Origin: a bacterium
Lineage (GTDB): Bacteria > Cyanobacteriota > Vampirovibrionia > Gastranaerophilales > Gastranaerophilaceae
Reading direction: 5' to 3'
DNA: 14,988 nt
Assembly: GCA_004558955.1 (NCBI GenBank)
Contig: SFZC01000042.1
Coordinates: 1-14,988, forward strand
In this document: positions 6,226 to 13,347 of the stretch, piece after piece
Position numbering within the stretch: position 1 is the first letter of the stretch
Layout: each line of letters starts with the position of its first letter
The notes under the pieces: model-generated
Seen by the model: the letters and a program-made list of their open reading frames with translations, nothing else
What the model was told of the DNA's origin: nothing
The model's database searches: none
Made by a program: the position numbers and the translations under genes

Positions 6226-6905
6226 TATTTAACTTTCTCCTTTTTAATAAAGTGTGCCCGTTTAGAGTTTAGCTCAATATTTTCAAATGTATATAGCCTT
6301 GCAGGACGTTTTGAAGAAGATTTTGTGTATTCTTCAAGTTCAATCAAGCCGTCTGTTGCGAGAGCTTTTTTCCTGAAGTTTCTCTTATCAAGACTTTTAC
6401 CCATAATAAGTTCGTACGCTTTTTGCATTTCGGTTAGCGTGAATTTTTCAGGCAGAAGTTGGTATGCAACAGGGCAAAGTTCTAATCTCTCACGGGTTCT
6501 TTTTAGTGAATATTGTATAATTTCCTTGTGGTCATAAGCCATTGAAGGTAAATCGTTAACTTTGTGCCAATCAAGTTCTGAGGTTGATTGGATTTTTAAA
6601 TCCTTATCTCTTACCAATGCGAAGTATGCACAGGTAATGACACGAGCGTTAGGGTGACGAAGCGGGTCACCGAAGGTGTATAACTGTTCAAGATAAATGT
6701 TATCTACATCGGTTTTTTCTTTTAATACTCTTAATGCTGCTTCATCAAGGTTTTCGGAAAGTTTGATATAACCTCCGGGGATAGCCCATCTGCCCTTAAA
6801 AGGTTCTGTTGTACGCTTTACCAATAACACTTGAATGCTATTATTTTTAATTGTCAAAATGACGACATCGACTGTGATTTCATGTGTTTTTGTAACGTTG
6901 AACAT
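6225..6905 (-). CDS. NrtR-like transcriptional regulator (degenerate Nudix domain plus winged helix)
   Basis: This 226-residue protein has an N-terminal Nudix fold (about 8-140) and a C-terminal winged-helix domain (about 145-220). The latter contains FTLTEMQKAYELIMG and NFRKKALATDGLIE. This is the layout of NrtR, which binds ADP-ribose and controls NAD-metabolism genes. The Nudix box starts at G45. Against the consensus G-x5-E-x7-R-E-U-x-E-E-x-G it reads R-V-L-K-E-K-T-D. The first Glu of REU, one of the paired Glu residues and the Gly are therefore lost. Hydrolysis is unlikely, and ligand-controlled DNA binding is inferred. I start at the ATG 6905 because the alignable fold begins there. The GTG at 6956 would add a Lys/Tyr-rich leader overlapping the likely promoter. 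No NAD gene is adjacent, so its targets are unknown; it precedes secG with a TAATG overlap. Confidence 0.85.
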   Translation of the reverse strand: MFNVTKTHEITVDVVILTIKNNSIQVLLVKRTTEPFKGRWAIPGGYIKLSENLDEAALRVLKEKTDVDNIYLEQLYTFGDPLRHPNARVITCAYFALVRDKDLKIQSTSELDWHKVNDLPSMAYDHKEIIQYSLKRTRERLELCPVAYQLLPEKFTLTEMQKAYELIMGKSLDKRNFRKKALATDGLIELEEYTKSSSKRPARLYTFENIELNSKRAHFIKKEKVK

Positions 6906-7023
6906 ACTCTTTTTAACCTTTTTATATACTTTTCTCTTATATCTTATAATAAACACAATCTAATCACTATTGTAATTTGTTAAAATTGTTAATATTTATT
7001 AATAATTTATGAAATTTATGCAA

Positions 7024-7051
7024 TTTCGGGGAGTAAAAATACTTTATATTA
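7024..7051 (+). promoter_or_regulatory. G-run/TACTTTATAT promoter element of the GH73-like gene
   Basis: CGGGGAG (7027-7033) is followed six bases later by TACTTTATAT (7040-7049). This matches the element before the gene at 2071, with about 22 of 30 positions identical by eye. Its position supports a start at 7072 rather than 7009. Confidence 0.45.
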
Positions 7052-7071
7052 ATACAAGGGGAAAAAAGAGA

Positions 7072-7773
7072 ATGTCAGTTGCGAACACATACAATGCAGA
7101 TTTAGTAACGAACAATCCGTTTATAGCGAATATGAATACGGTTGCTACTCAATATGTTGAACAACAAGCAAAAATGGCTGCTCAATATCAAAAAACATTG
7201 GCATCTATTTCGCAACGTTTGGCAAATTATTCTCAATATTCAAACGTAACAACAAGTTCTAATTACACAAGTCCGTATGGAAAATATTGTAATTTCAGTA
7301 CAAACAATGCTGTTAAAATTTCTGATAGCGATGCAAATTTGAATGCAAGTTTTTATCAAGGCAATTCAGTTTCAGGCGTAAATCGCAGAGTTGATACAAA
7401 GTGTAATAAATCAGCCGCAGAATTAAATAAACACCTGACAGGCGTTTTGGCCGGAAAAGGTGAAGTGTTTTTGGAAGCTGAAAGACGATACGGAGTTAAT
7501 GCAGCGTTCTTAATTGCTATATGTAAATTAGAAAGCGGTAACGGTAAAAGTCGTTTAGCAAAACAACAAAACAATGTCGGCGGTATGGGCGGTCAAGGAA
7601 ACTTCAAAACTTACGCTTCCGTAGATGATTGTATTTTTGACATTGCTAAAAATATTTCACAAGGCAAATATTATTTCCGTCAAGGCAAGAAAACAATAGC
7701 ACAAATCGGACCGACTTATTGCGACAGTCGTTGGGCAAGTCAAGTTAGCGGAATAATGAACCAAATTGCATAA
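7072..7773 (+). CDS. GH73-like glucosaminidase/lysozyme-fold protein without signal peptide
   Basis: This 233-residue protein has two parts. Residues 1-105 are Asn/Gln/Ser/Tyr-rich, with a helical stretch (about 22-52) and a low-complexity linker. Residues 115-233 resemble the GH73/N-acetylglucosaminidase domain that cuts peptidoglycan glycan strands. This part has FLEAERRYGVNAAFLIAICK, then the family signature LESGNGKSRLA with likely catalytic E154, NNVGGMGG (167-174) and the late IGPTYCDSRWASQV block. No Sec signal peptide or membrane anchor is seen, so if it acts on the wall it must leave by another route or by lysis. Five cysteines are present (73, 111, 151, 187, 217). The start at 7072 has AAGGGG upstream; the in-frame ATG at 7009 would put 21 odd residues over the promoter motif. 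The gene stands alone. Confidence 0.78.
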   Translation: MSVANTYNADLVTNNPFIANMNTVATQYVEQQAKMAAQYQKTLASISQRLANYSQYSNVTTSSNYTSPYGKYCNFSTNNAVKISDSDANLNASFYQGNSVSGVNRRVDTKCNKSAAELNKHLTGVLAGKGEVFLEAERRYGVNAAFLIAICKLESGNGKSRLAKQQNNVGGMGGQGNFKTYASVDDCIFDIAKNISQGKYYFRQGKKTIAQIGPTYCDSRWASQVSGIMNQIA

Positions 7774-7810
7774 TGTTTTCTTTTGCTAATTAATAATTAA
7801 TTACAAAATC

Positions 7811-7849
7811 TTGAAGTAATAATTTTTTTCGTGTACTTTATCCATGTAA
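7811..7849 (+). promoter_or_regulatory. Candidate minCDE promoter
   Basis: TTGAAG (7811-7816), a 17-nt spacer and TACTTT (7834-7839) make a weak promoter. The TACTTTAT-NN-ATGTAA string (7834-7849) is identical at its fixed bases to 2023-2038 upstream of the Q-rich gene, but the G-run is absent here. Confidence 0.35.
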
Positions 7850-7874
7850 TCTTAGTTTTTACAGAAAGGGAAAA

Positions 7875-8789
7875 ATGGATAAGGGATATATAGAGAACGG
7901 TTTTATTGTAGATTTAACCACTGCAAGAAAAACTTCCGAAATTATTTATGAACTTTCAAGAGTATTGGACATGCCGGAAGCAAAAGGTAAACACATTTGT
8001 TTGAAGCTCGGTTCTGTTGACTTGTCTGAATCTGAATTGACAAGTGTAAAATCTCTTGTTGAATTGATGGAATCTCAATTAGCATTTATCAGTACGAGTT
8101 CTGCTGTAACTTTGGAATCGGCAACGGCTCTCGGGATAAAAATTTCTGAATTTACCGAACAGGTGGAAGCGCCTGTTTTTGAACCACAGGAACCGCAACC
8201 TGAAGTTTCAAACGCACTTGATGCAATTTTTGGAGAAGACGGTGAACAAAAGTCAACCGAAAATGTTGAAAAATCAGACGATACAACTTCTCAAGAAGAT
8301 GTACAAAAGGTTGAAGACGACGAGATTTCTCCAATAGTTAAACACAGTGAAGACATAGCGGAAGACGTTATGGCTCAGGAAATTATTGAAGAAACCGATG
8401 AAGAAATCGCAAAGAAAAAAGCCGAACCTGAAAATTTGCCTACATTATATATAAGAAGAACAATTCGTTCCGGACAAAGTATTTCATCAGACGGTAATAT
8501 TATAGTTATCGGTGATATTAATCCGGGGGCTGAAATTATCGCAAAAGGTGATATTACGGTTTGGGGAATTTTAGGCGGTATTGCTCACGCAGGTTCAGAT
8601 GGTAATAATTACGCAAGAATCAGAGCGTTGAAATTAAATCCCGTACAAATCAGAATCGGTACGGTTTTTGCAAGACGTCCGGATACAGTGAACCTTCCGT
8701 ATATTCAAAAATCTTGTGAATACATACCTGAAGAGGCGTTTACTTATAAAGGAAGTATTGTAATTAGAAAGATACATGAAGAAAATTAA
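7875..8789 (+). CDS. minC: Septum site-determining protein MinC
   Basis: This FtsZ-assembly inhibitor is recruited to the membrane by MinD so that division rings do not form near the poles. Residues 1-95 fit the MinC N-terminal domain, though divergent. Residues 100-188 are a long, acidic, probably disordered linker. Residues 192-304 are the MinC C-terminal beta-helix, with the RSGQ (198-201) linked to MinD binding, DGNIIVIGDINPGAEIIAKG and VWGILGGIAHAG. The usual RG in the WGxxRG segment is GG here. Total length is 304, longer than E. coli MinC (231) mainly because of the linker. AAGGG precedes the ATG. It is the first gene of minC-minD-minE, with minD 10 nt downstream. Confidence 0.93.
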   Translation: MDKGYIENGFIVDLTTARKTSEIIYELSRVLDMPEAKGKHICLKLGSVDLSESELTSVKSLVELMESQLAFISTSSAVTLESATALGIKISEFTEQVEAPVFEPQEPQPEVSNALDAIFGEDGEQKSTENVEKSDDTTSQEDVQKVEDDEISPIVKHSEDIAEDVMAQEIIEETDEEIAKKKAEPENLPTLYIRRTIRSGQSISSDGNIIVIGDINPGAEIIAKGDITVWGILGGIAHAGSDGNNYARIRALKLNPVQIRIGTVFARRPDTVNLPYIQKSCEYIPEEAFTYKGSIVIRKIHEEN

Positions 8790-8799
8790 GGAGATATAG

Positions 8800-9615
8800 A
8801 TGACTGGTAGAGTAATAGTTATTACGTCCGGAAAAGGCGGAGTCGGAAAAACAACAACTAACGCCAATATCGGAACAGCTCTTGCCAGAGCGGGTAACAA
8901 AGTAGTAATGATTGATACCGATTTGGGCTTGAGAAACTTGGACCTGCTTTTAGGCTTGGAAAACAGAATAGTTTACACCATTGTTGATGTTGTGGAAAAA
9001 CGATGCAAATTGAAACAAGCACTTGTAAAAGATAAGAAAAATCCTAATCTATGCTTGCTTGCAGCTGCACAAACCCGTGATAAGACCGCAATCACCGAAG
9101 AACAATTAAAAGAAATTTGCGAAAAATTGCAAGAAGATTTTGATTTTATCTTGGTTGACTGTCCTGCGGGTATTGAACAAGGGTTCCAAAATGCGATTGC
9201 AGGGGCATCTGAAGCGATTGTTGTTACAACCCCTGAAATGTCAGCAGTTCGTGATGCTGATAGAATTATCGGACTTTTGGAAGCAAGAGAAGAGATTAAA
9301 TCTTATAAATTGTTGCTAAACCGTGTAAGACCAAACTTGATTAAATCAAACGATATGATGAGTGTTGATGATGTTGTTGAAATTTTGTCGGCAGACCTTA
9401 TCGGTATAATTCCTGAAGATACGGGTATTATTACCTCAACAAATAAAGGTGAACCTATCGTTAATGATGAAAAATCCTTAGCGGGAAGAGCGTACAGAAA
9501 TGTTGCTCATCGTATTATGGGTGAAGACGTACCGTTTTTGAACTTGGAAGAAGAAAACAGCGTAATGACAAAGGTTAAAAAATTCTTCTCACATCTTATA
9601 GGTAAGGAGAAGTAG
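8800..9615 (+). CDS. minD: Septum site-determining ATPase MinD
   Basis: This 271-residue deviant-Walker ATPase dimerises with ATP on the inner membrane, recruits MinC and is released by MinE. The deviant Walker A GKGGVGKTT is at 11-19 with signature Lys12. DTDLGLRNLD is at 39-48 and the Walker B-region VDCPAGIEQGF near 125-135. The C-terminus has the expected amphipathic membrane-targeting helix (about 254-268, with VKKFFSHLI). Length is standard. The SD GGAG precedes the ATG, and minE begins 1 nt after the stop, so the two are coupled. Confidence 0.97.
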   Translation: MTGRVIVITSGKGGVGKTTTNANIGTALARAGNKVVMIDTDLGLRNLDLLLGLENRIVYTIVDVVEKRCKLKQALVKDKKNPNLCLLAAAQTRDKTAITEEQLKEICEKLQEDFDFILVDCPAGIEQGFQNAIAGASEAIVVTTPEMSAVRDADRIIGLLEAREEIKSYKLLLNRVRPNLIKSNDMMSVDDVVEILSADLIGIIPEDTGIITSTNKGEPIVNDEKSLAGRAYRNVAHRIMGEDVPFLNLEEENSVMTKVKKFFSHLIGKEK

Positions 9616-9616
9616 A

Positions 9617-10135
9617 ATGAGCGAAAATATATTAAAAGATCTTTGCAACAGGGTTTTAAATCTGTTCAGACAAACGGAAACAAAAGAGGAAAACGCAAAA
9701 TCTGTGGCTTGCAACAGATTGAGAGTAGTTTTGATGCAAGACAGAACAAATCTTACTCCGGAATTGTTACAACGTATGAGAAGGGAGCTCGTTGAATTGC
9801 TTTCAAAATACGTTGAAATGGATAAAGATGCTTTGGAATTGAATTTTGACCAAGAAGGCGACCAAATGGCGTTGATGCTTTCAATTCCTGTTATCCGAGC
9901 AAAAGATGAAGAAGAAATTGAAAAAGCGTTAGCGGAAGTTGACAACGCAAAAGATGCTGATGATGATTCTGACGATGAACAAGCAACTGAAGCTGAAGAA
10001 GAAAATGATGAAGATGTTGAAATTTCTGAAGACGAAAGTGCAGAAGAAATCGAAATAGCGGAAGATGATGAATCTGATTCAGATATTGAAAAATCAGAAG
10101 AAAATTCTGAAAATAACGAAGAAAAACACGATTAA
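9617..10135 (+). CDS. minE: Cell division topological specificity factor MinE with acidic C-terminal extension
   Basis: MinE stimulates MinD ATPase to keep MinC away from the intended division site. The first 97 residues make a recognisable MinE. An N-terminal amphipathic segment (3-19) is followed by the MinD-contact region around RLRVVLMQDR (34-43). The dimerisation part LLQRMRRELVELLSKYVEMD (50-69) and the final strands to about residue 95 come next. From about 98 to 172 the sequence is almost entirely Asp, Glu, Ser and Asn with no aromatic residue. This roughly doubles the usual length of about 90. The tail is not frameshift debris: it stays in frame with the same codon style and ends at a stop before a good terminator. 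The SD AAGGAG lies inside the end of minD. Confidence 0.92.
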   Translation: MSENILKDLCNRVLNLFRQTETKEENAKSVACNRLRVVLMQDRTNLTPELLQRMRRELVELLSKYVEMDKDALELNFDQEGDQMALMLSIPVIRAKDEEEIEKALAEVDNAKDADDDSDDEQATEAEEENDEDVEISEDESAEEIEIAEDDESDSDIEKSEENSENNEEKHD

Positions 10136-10160
10136 GTTTTTCTAAATTTTAAAATAAATA

Positions 10161-10197
10161 AAAACGGCAGGTGCAATTTTTGAGCCTGTCGTTTTTT
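10161..10197 (+). terminator. Intrinsic terminator after minCDE
   Basis: AAAACGGCAGG (10161-10171) pairs with CCTGTCGTTTT (10185-10195), with one G-T wobble, and T residues continue to 10197. Confidence 0.85.
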
Positions 10198-10228
10198 GTG
10201 TATTTTTAGTCTTTTTCTACCTTTTCTG

Positions 10229-10243
10229 TGCTATAATTGCGAA
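10229..10243 (+). promoter_or_regulatory. glmU promoter (extended -10)
   Basis: TG-C-TATAAT (10229-10237) is a perfect extended -10. No good -35 is present, as is common for this type. The predicted +1 near 10244 gives a leader of about 32 nt ending in AAGGAGAG before the ATG at 10276. Confidence 0.65.
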
Positions 10244-10275
10244 CAGAGGATTGTTAGAAAATTAAGGAGAGAAAA

Positions 10276-11559
10276 ATGGAAATAAAAGCGGTAATTTTGG
10301 CGGCAGGTAAAGGAACCAGAATGAAATCGGAAACAACACCAAAAGTTTTACACCAAATTATGGGCAAGACTTTGCTTGGTTATGTTTTGGATAATGTTAA
10401 AAATTTTGCATCAGAACAGTTTGTAATTGTCGGTCATCATGCACAAGAGGTAGAAGATTTTGTAAAAACTAATTATACTAATGCAAAAACCGTTCTTCAA
10501 ACTCCGCAGTTAGGCACAGGGCATGCCGTTTCTATGGTTTGTCCTAATTTGGAAAATTATGACGGTTTGATTTTGATTTTGTGCGGTGATACTCCGTTAA
10601 TAAAAGAAGAAACTTTGAAATCTTTTGTCGAATTTCACAAAGCCAATAACTCGGATATTACCGTTATGAGTACGATTTTTAATAATCCTACAAATTACGG
10701 CAGAATAATCAGAGATACGGACAATTCTTTAAAATGTATTGTTGAAGAAAAAGATGCAACTCCTGAACAAAAAGCGGTTAAAGAGGTTAATGCTGGAATT
10801 TATTGCTTGAATTGGAGCAAGGTTAAAACTGCATTTTCTCAACTTAAAACAAATAATGCTCAAGGTGAATATTATCTGACAGATATTATTTCTTGGGGAA
10901 AAGAACATGCATTAAAGGTTAATGCGTTTATTCTTGATGACAGTGACGAAATTTATGGTATAAATTCTCGTTTGAATTTGGCTACCGCTACAAAAATTAT
11001 GAACAGACGTAACCTTGAAAGATATATGGAGAACGGTGTTACTATCGTTGATCCGGAATCTACATGGATTAGCGAAGATACCGAAATCGGTACTGATACA
11101 ATAATTTATCCCGCAACTTATATTGAAGGTAAAAATAAAATCGGTAAATCTTGCAAAATCGGACCTTGTGCTCATTTAAGAGGCGGTGTAGAGGTTTGCG
11201 ACAACGTTAAAGTTGGAAATTTTGTTGAAGTTAAAAAATCTAAGATTTCATCTAATACAAATGTTGGTCATCTTTCTTATATCGGGGATTCCGAACTCGG
11301 CGAACATGTAAATATCGGAGCGGGAACAATTACCGCAAATTACAATCCGCTGACAAAGGCAAAAACAAAAACTGTGTTGAAAAATGATGTCAAAATAGGT
11401 TCAAATACCGTGCTTGTTGCTCCCGTTACGGTTGAAGACGGTGCAAATGTCGGAGCGGGAACCGTTGTGACAAAAAATATTTCAGCGTGGTCGCTTGCTA
11501 TTACACGTTCACCGTTAAGAGTTATTGAAAACTGGGTGAAAAAGCAGTTAGGCAAGTAA
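10276..11559 (+). CDS. glmU: Bifunctional UDP-N-acetylglucosamine pyrophosphorylase/glucosamine-1-phosphate acetyltransferase GlmU
   Basis: GlmU acetylates glucosamine-1-phosphate and then joins it to UTP. The product, UDP-GlcNAc, is used for peptidoglycan and other envelope polymers. The N-terminal pyrophosphorylase domain (about 1-225) has LAAGKGTRM at 8-16, LGTGHA and the metal-site region LCGDTPL. The C-terminal left-handed beta-helix (about 245-427) has IGPCAHLRGG and VGNFVEVKKS. The GHLSYIGD motif carries the likely catalytic His332, and GAGTITANYN follows. The C-terminus ends at VIENWVKKQLGK, so the protein is 427 residues, slightly shorter than the usual 450-460. Nothing essential is missing. 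It is monocistronic between its own extended -10 promoter and a terminator. Confidence 0.96.
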   Translation: MEIKAVILAAGKGTRMKSETTPKVLHQIMGKTLLGYVLDNVKNFASEQFVIVGHHAQEVEDFVKTNYTNAKTVLQTPQLGTGHAVSMVCPNLENYDGLILILCGDTPLIKEETLKSFVEFHKANNSDITVMSTIFNNPTNYGRIIRDTDNSLKCIVEEKDATPEQKAVKEVNAGIYCLNWSKVKTAFSQLKTNNAQGEYYLTDIISWGKEHALKVNAFILDDSDEIYGINSRLNLATATKIMNRRNLERYMENGVTIVDPESTWISEDTEIGTDTIIYPATYIEGKNKIGKSCKIGPCAHLRGGVEVCDNVKVGNFVEVKKSKISSNTNVGHLSYIGDSELGEHVNIGAGTITANYNPLTKAKTKTVLKNDVKIGSNTVLVAPVTVEDGANVGAGTVVTKNISAWSLAITRSPLRVIENWVKKQLGK

Positions 11560-11574
11560 ATTTTAATATTTTAG

Positions 11575-11612
11575 AAATAAGTCGGTAAATTTTGTTGCCG
11601 ACTTATTTTTTT
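11575..11612 (+). terminator. Intrinsic terminator after glmU
   Basis: AAATAAGTCGG (11575-11585) pairs perfectly with CCGACTTATTT (11598-11608), followed by T residues to 11612. Confidence 0.88.
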
Positions 11613-11615
11613 GAG

Positions 11616-11655
11616 TTGATTTATCAGGTTAAAGTTCTATTATTGAATAGAAGGG
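11616..11655 (+). promoter_or_regulatory. Candidate hydG promoter and SD
   Basis: TTGATT (11616-11621), a 16-nt spacer and TATTAT (11638-11643) lead to a short leader with AGAAGGG (11649-11655), 10 nt before the ATG. Predicted +1 falls at or inside the SD, so the true start may differ by a few bases. Confidence 0.4.
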
Positions 11656-11665
11656 AATTTAATTT

Positions 11666-13090
11666 ATGTACAATCCGAAATCTACAATAGCAGAAGAATT
11701 TATAGATAATGAAGAAGTATTGGCAAGTTTGGAATTTGCCAAAAATAATAAAAATAATGTCCAACTTATTGAGAAAATTTTAGATAAAGCAAAACTCGGT
11801 AAAGGGCTTACCCATAGAGAAGCGGCAGTTTTGCTTGAGTGTGAAATTGAAGAAAAAAATCAGGAAATTTTCAATCTTGCAAAGAAAATTAAACAGAATT
11901 ATTACGGAAACAGAATTGTTTTGTTTGCTCCGTTGTATTTGTCCAATTATTGCGTAAACGGTTGCGTTTATTGTCCGTATCACGCTAAAAACAAACACAT
12001 TCCACGCAAAAAAATGACACAAGAAGAGATTAGGGAAGAAGTCATAGCACTTCAAGATATGGGACATAAACGTCTTGCGATTGAAACAGGCGAAGACCCT
12101 GTAAACAATCCGATTGAGTACATTTTAGAGTCCTTAAAAACAATTTATTCCGTTCATCACAAAAACGGTGCAATCCGCAGAGCCAATGTTAATATTGCTG
12201 CAACGACCGTTGAAAATTACAGAAAATTAAAGGAAGCGGGCATCGGTACATACATTTTGTTCCAAGAAACTTATAATAAAAAAGCGTACGAAACACTCCA
12301 CCCGACAGGTCCAAAACACAATTATGCTTACCATACGGAAGCAATGGACAGAGCTATGCAGGGCGGAATTGATGATGTCGGTTTGGGCGTATTGTTCGGG
12401 TTGGAACTTTATAAATATGAATTTTCGGCACTGTTGATGCACGCAGAACATTTGGAAGCTGTGTATGGTGTCGGACCTCATACGATTTCCGTTCCGAGAA
12501 TTAGGCATGCTGATGATATTAACCCTGACGAATTTGACAACGGAATTGATGATGATACGTTTGCCAAAATTGTTGCGTGTATTAGGATTGCAGTACCTTA
12601 TACAGGCATGATTATTTCAACGAGAGAATCGGCAGAATGCAGAAAACGAGTTTTGGAACTCGGTGTTTCACAAATCAGTGGCGGTTCAAAAACAAGTGTT
12701 GGCGGTTATACAAATTCCGAAGTTGAAAAAGAAGACGAAAAGACTGCACAGTTTGATGTTTCAGACAGACGAAGCCTTGATGAGGTTGTAAAATGGCTTA
12801 TGGAACTTGGTTATTTGCCTAGTTTCTGTACGGCATGCTATCGTGAAGGTCGTGTGGGGGACAGATTTATGTCGATTTGCAAACAACAACAAATTCATAA
12901 CTTTTGCCACCCGAATGCGATAATGACTTTGGCTGAATATTTAGAAGATTACGCAAAACCTGACACAAAAAAAGTCGGTGAAGAACTTATGAAAAAAGAA
13001 CTTCAAACGATTAATGATGACAAGATTAAATCAATGACCGAAAAATACTTGGAAAAAATCAAATCAGGCGAACGGGATTTTAGATTTTAA
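11666..13090 (+). CDS. hydG: [FeFe]-hydrogenase maturation radical SAM enzyme HydG
   Basis: HydG splits tyrosine by radical SAM chemistry to give CO and cyanide. It delivers an Fe(CO)2(CN) unit for the H-cluster of [FeFe] hydrogenase. The 474-residue protein has the radical SAM Cys triad CVNGCVYC (C96, C100, C103). It also has IETGEDP, a typical TIM-barrel core and the YHTEAMDRAMQGGIDDVGLG region. The C-terminus carries the second cluster motif C-x2-C-x22-C (C388, C391, C414), which separates HydG from the tyrosine lyase ThiH. It ends in the usual helical ERDFRF tail. HydE, HydF and the hydrogenase are not in the window, so the maturation genes are dispersed. AGAAGGG precedes the ATG. No U-tailed terminator follows before 13348. 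Confidence 0.96.
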   Translation: MYNPKSTIAEEFIDNEEVLASLEFAKNNKNNVQLIEKILDKAKLGKGLTHREAAVLLECEIEEKNQEIFNLAKKIKQNYYGNRIVLFAPLYLSNYCVNGCVYCPYHAKNKHIPRKKMTQEEIREEVIALQDMGHKRLAIETGEDPVNNPIEYILESLKTIYSVHHKNGAIRRANVNIAATTVENYRKLKEAGIGTYILFQETYNKKAYETLHPTGPKHNYAYHTEAMDRAMQGGIDDVGLGVLFGLELYKYEFSALLMHAEHLEAVYGVGPHTISVPRIRHADDINPDEFDNGIDDDTFAKIVACIRIAVPYTGMIISTRESAECRKRVLELGVSQISGGSKTSVGGYTNSEVEKEDEKTAQFDVSDRRSLDEVVKWLMELGYLPSFCTACYREGRVGDRFMSICKQQQIHNFCHPNAIMTLAEYLEDYAKPDTKKVGEELMKKELQTINDDKIKSMTEKYLEKIKSGERDFRF

Positions 13091-13335
13091 GTTATTATCA
13101 ATGTGAAGAATGTCAATATCGGAAATGTCGGTTTTGCATAACTGCCCAACAATTAAAAAATCAGGCACTGTCTGATAAAAAGCCCATTGCAGGGTTGGTC
13201 GGCATTGCTAATGTCGTGATTTTAATTGTTGGGATAGCAATCCAAACCTATATTTGGCTTAGTAATATGTGTTTAAGATGTGCATATAACTTCCATTATT
13301 TCACCCTTCATATTTCAATTTTAAGTAAAATGTGA
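13084..13335 (+). pseudogene. Stop-free frame with Cys pairs and a membrane helix, no canonical start (possible small or broken gene)
   Basis: From just after an in-frame TAG (13081-13083) to TGA (13333-13335) one frame runs 83 codons without a stop. It reads YYQCEECQYRKCRFC, with paired cysteines like a zinc knuckle, then a Gln/Lys-rich stretch. A hydrophobic segment follows (IAGLVGIANVVILIVGIAIQ), then TYIWLSN and a Cys-containing tail. Pattern and hydropathy look protein-like. However, the cysteine-containing part has no ATG, GTG or TTG at its start, so it is either a remnant that lost its 5' end or starts unusually. ATT at 13084 or CTG at 13168 are the only possibilities I see. It also overlaps an inverted repeat that could be an RNA. 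I do not recognise a family; treat it as tentative. Confidence 0.35.
13145..13233. repeat. 14-bp perfect inverted repeat closing a multi-hairpin structure
   Basis: CCCAACAATTAAAA (13145-13158) is the exact reverse complement of 13220-13233. Inside lie three small hairpins: TCAG/CTGA (13161-13175), AGCCC/GGGTT (13181-13196) and CGGCATT/AATGTCG (13200-13216). Together they could form a four-way junction in RNA. No promoter, U-tract or known RNA family is recognised, and the structure overlaps the tentative frame at 13084-13335. Confidence 0.5.
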
Positions 13336-13347
13336 TATTATTTTTGT
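13333..13347 (+). promoter_or_regulatory. Extended -10 promoter of the Nudix gene, predicted leaderless
   Basis: TG-A-TATTAT (13333-13341) is an extended -10 box whose end lies 6 nt before the ATG at 13348. No SD is present, so transcription probably begins at the start codon. Confidence 0.5.

Noticed and set aside
6906..6956. Upstream GTG start for the NrtR-like protein
   Set aside because: It would add 17 Lys/Tyr-rich residues over probable promoter DNA; the Nudix fold begins at the ATG 6905.
7009..7071. Upstream ATG for the GH73-like gene
   Set aside because: It lacks an SD and the extra 21 codons overlap the promoter motif; ATG 7072 has AAGGGG upstream.
7787..7803. TAATTAAT-A-ATTAATTA palindrome after the GH73-like gene
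   Set aside because: A-T-only with a one-base centre, no U-tract in place; expected often in AT-rich intergenic DNA.
9589..9945. 118-codon minus-strand frame opposite minE
   Set aside because: Ser-rich mirror of acidic and basic MinE codons; minE is certain from its motifs and position.
13242..13257. CCAAA/TTTGG hairpin as the hydG terminator
   Set aside because: Only five base pairs and no following T-run.
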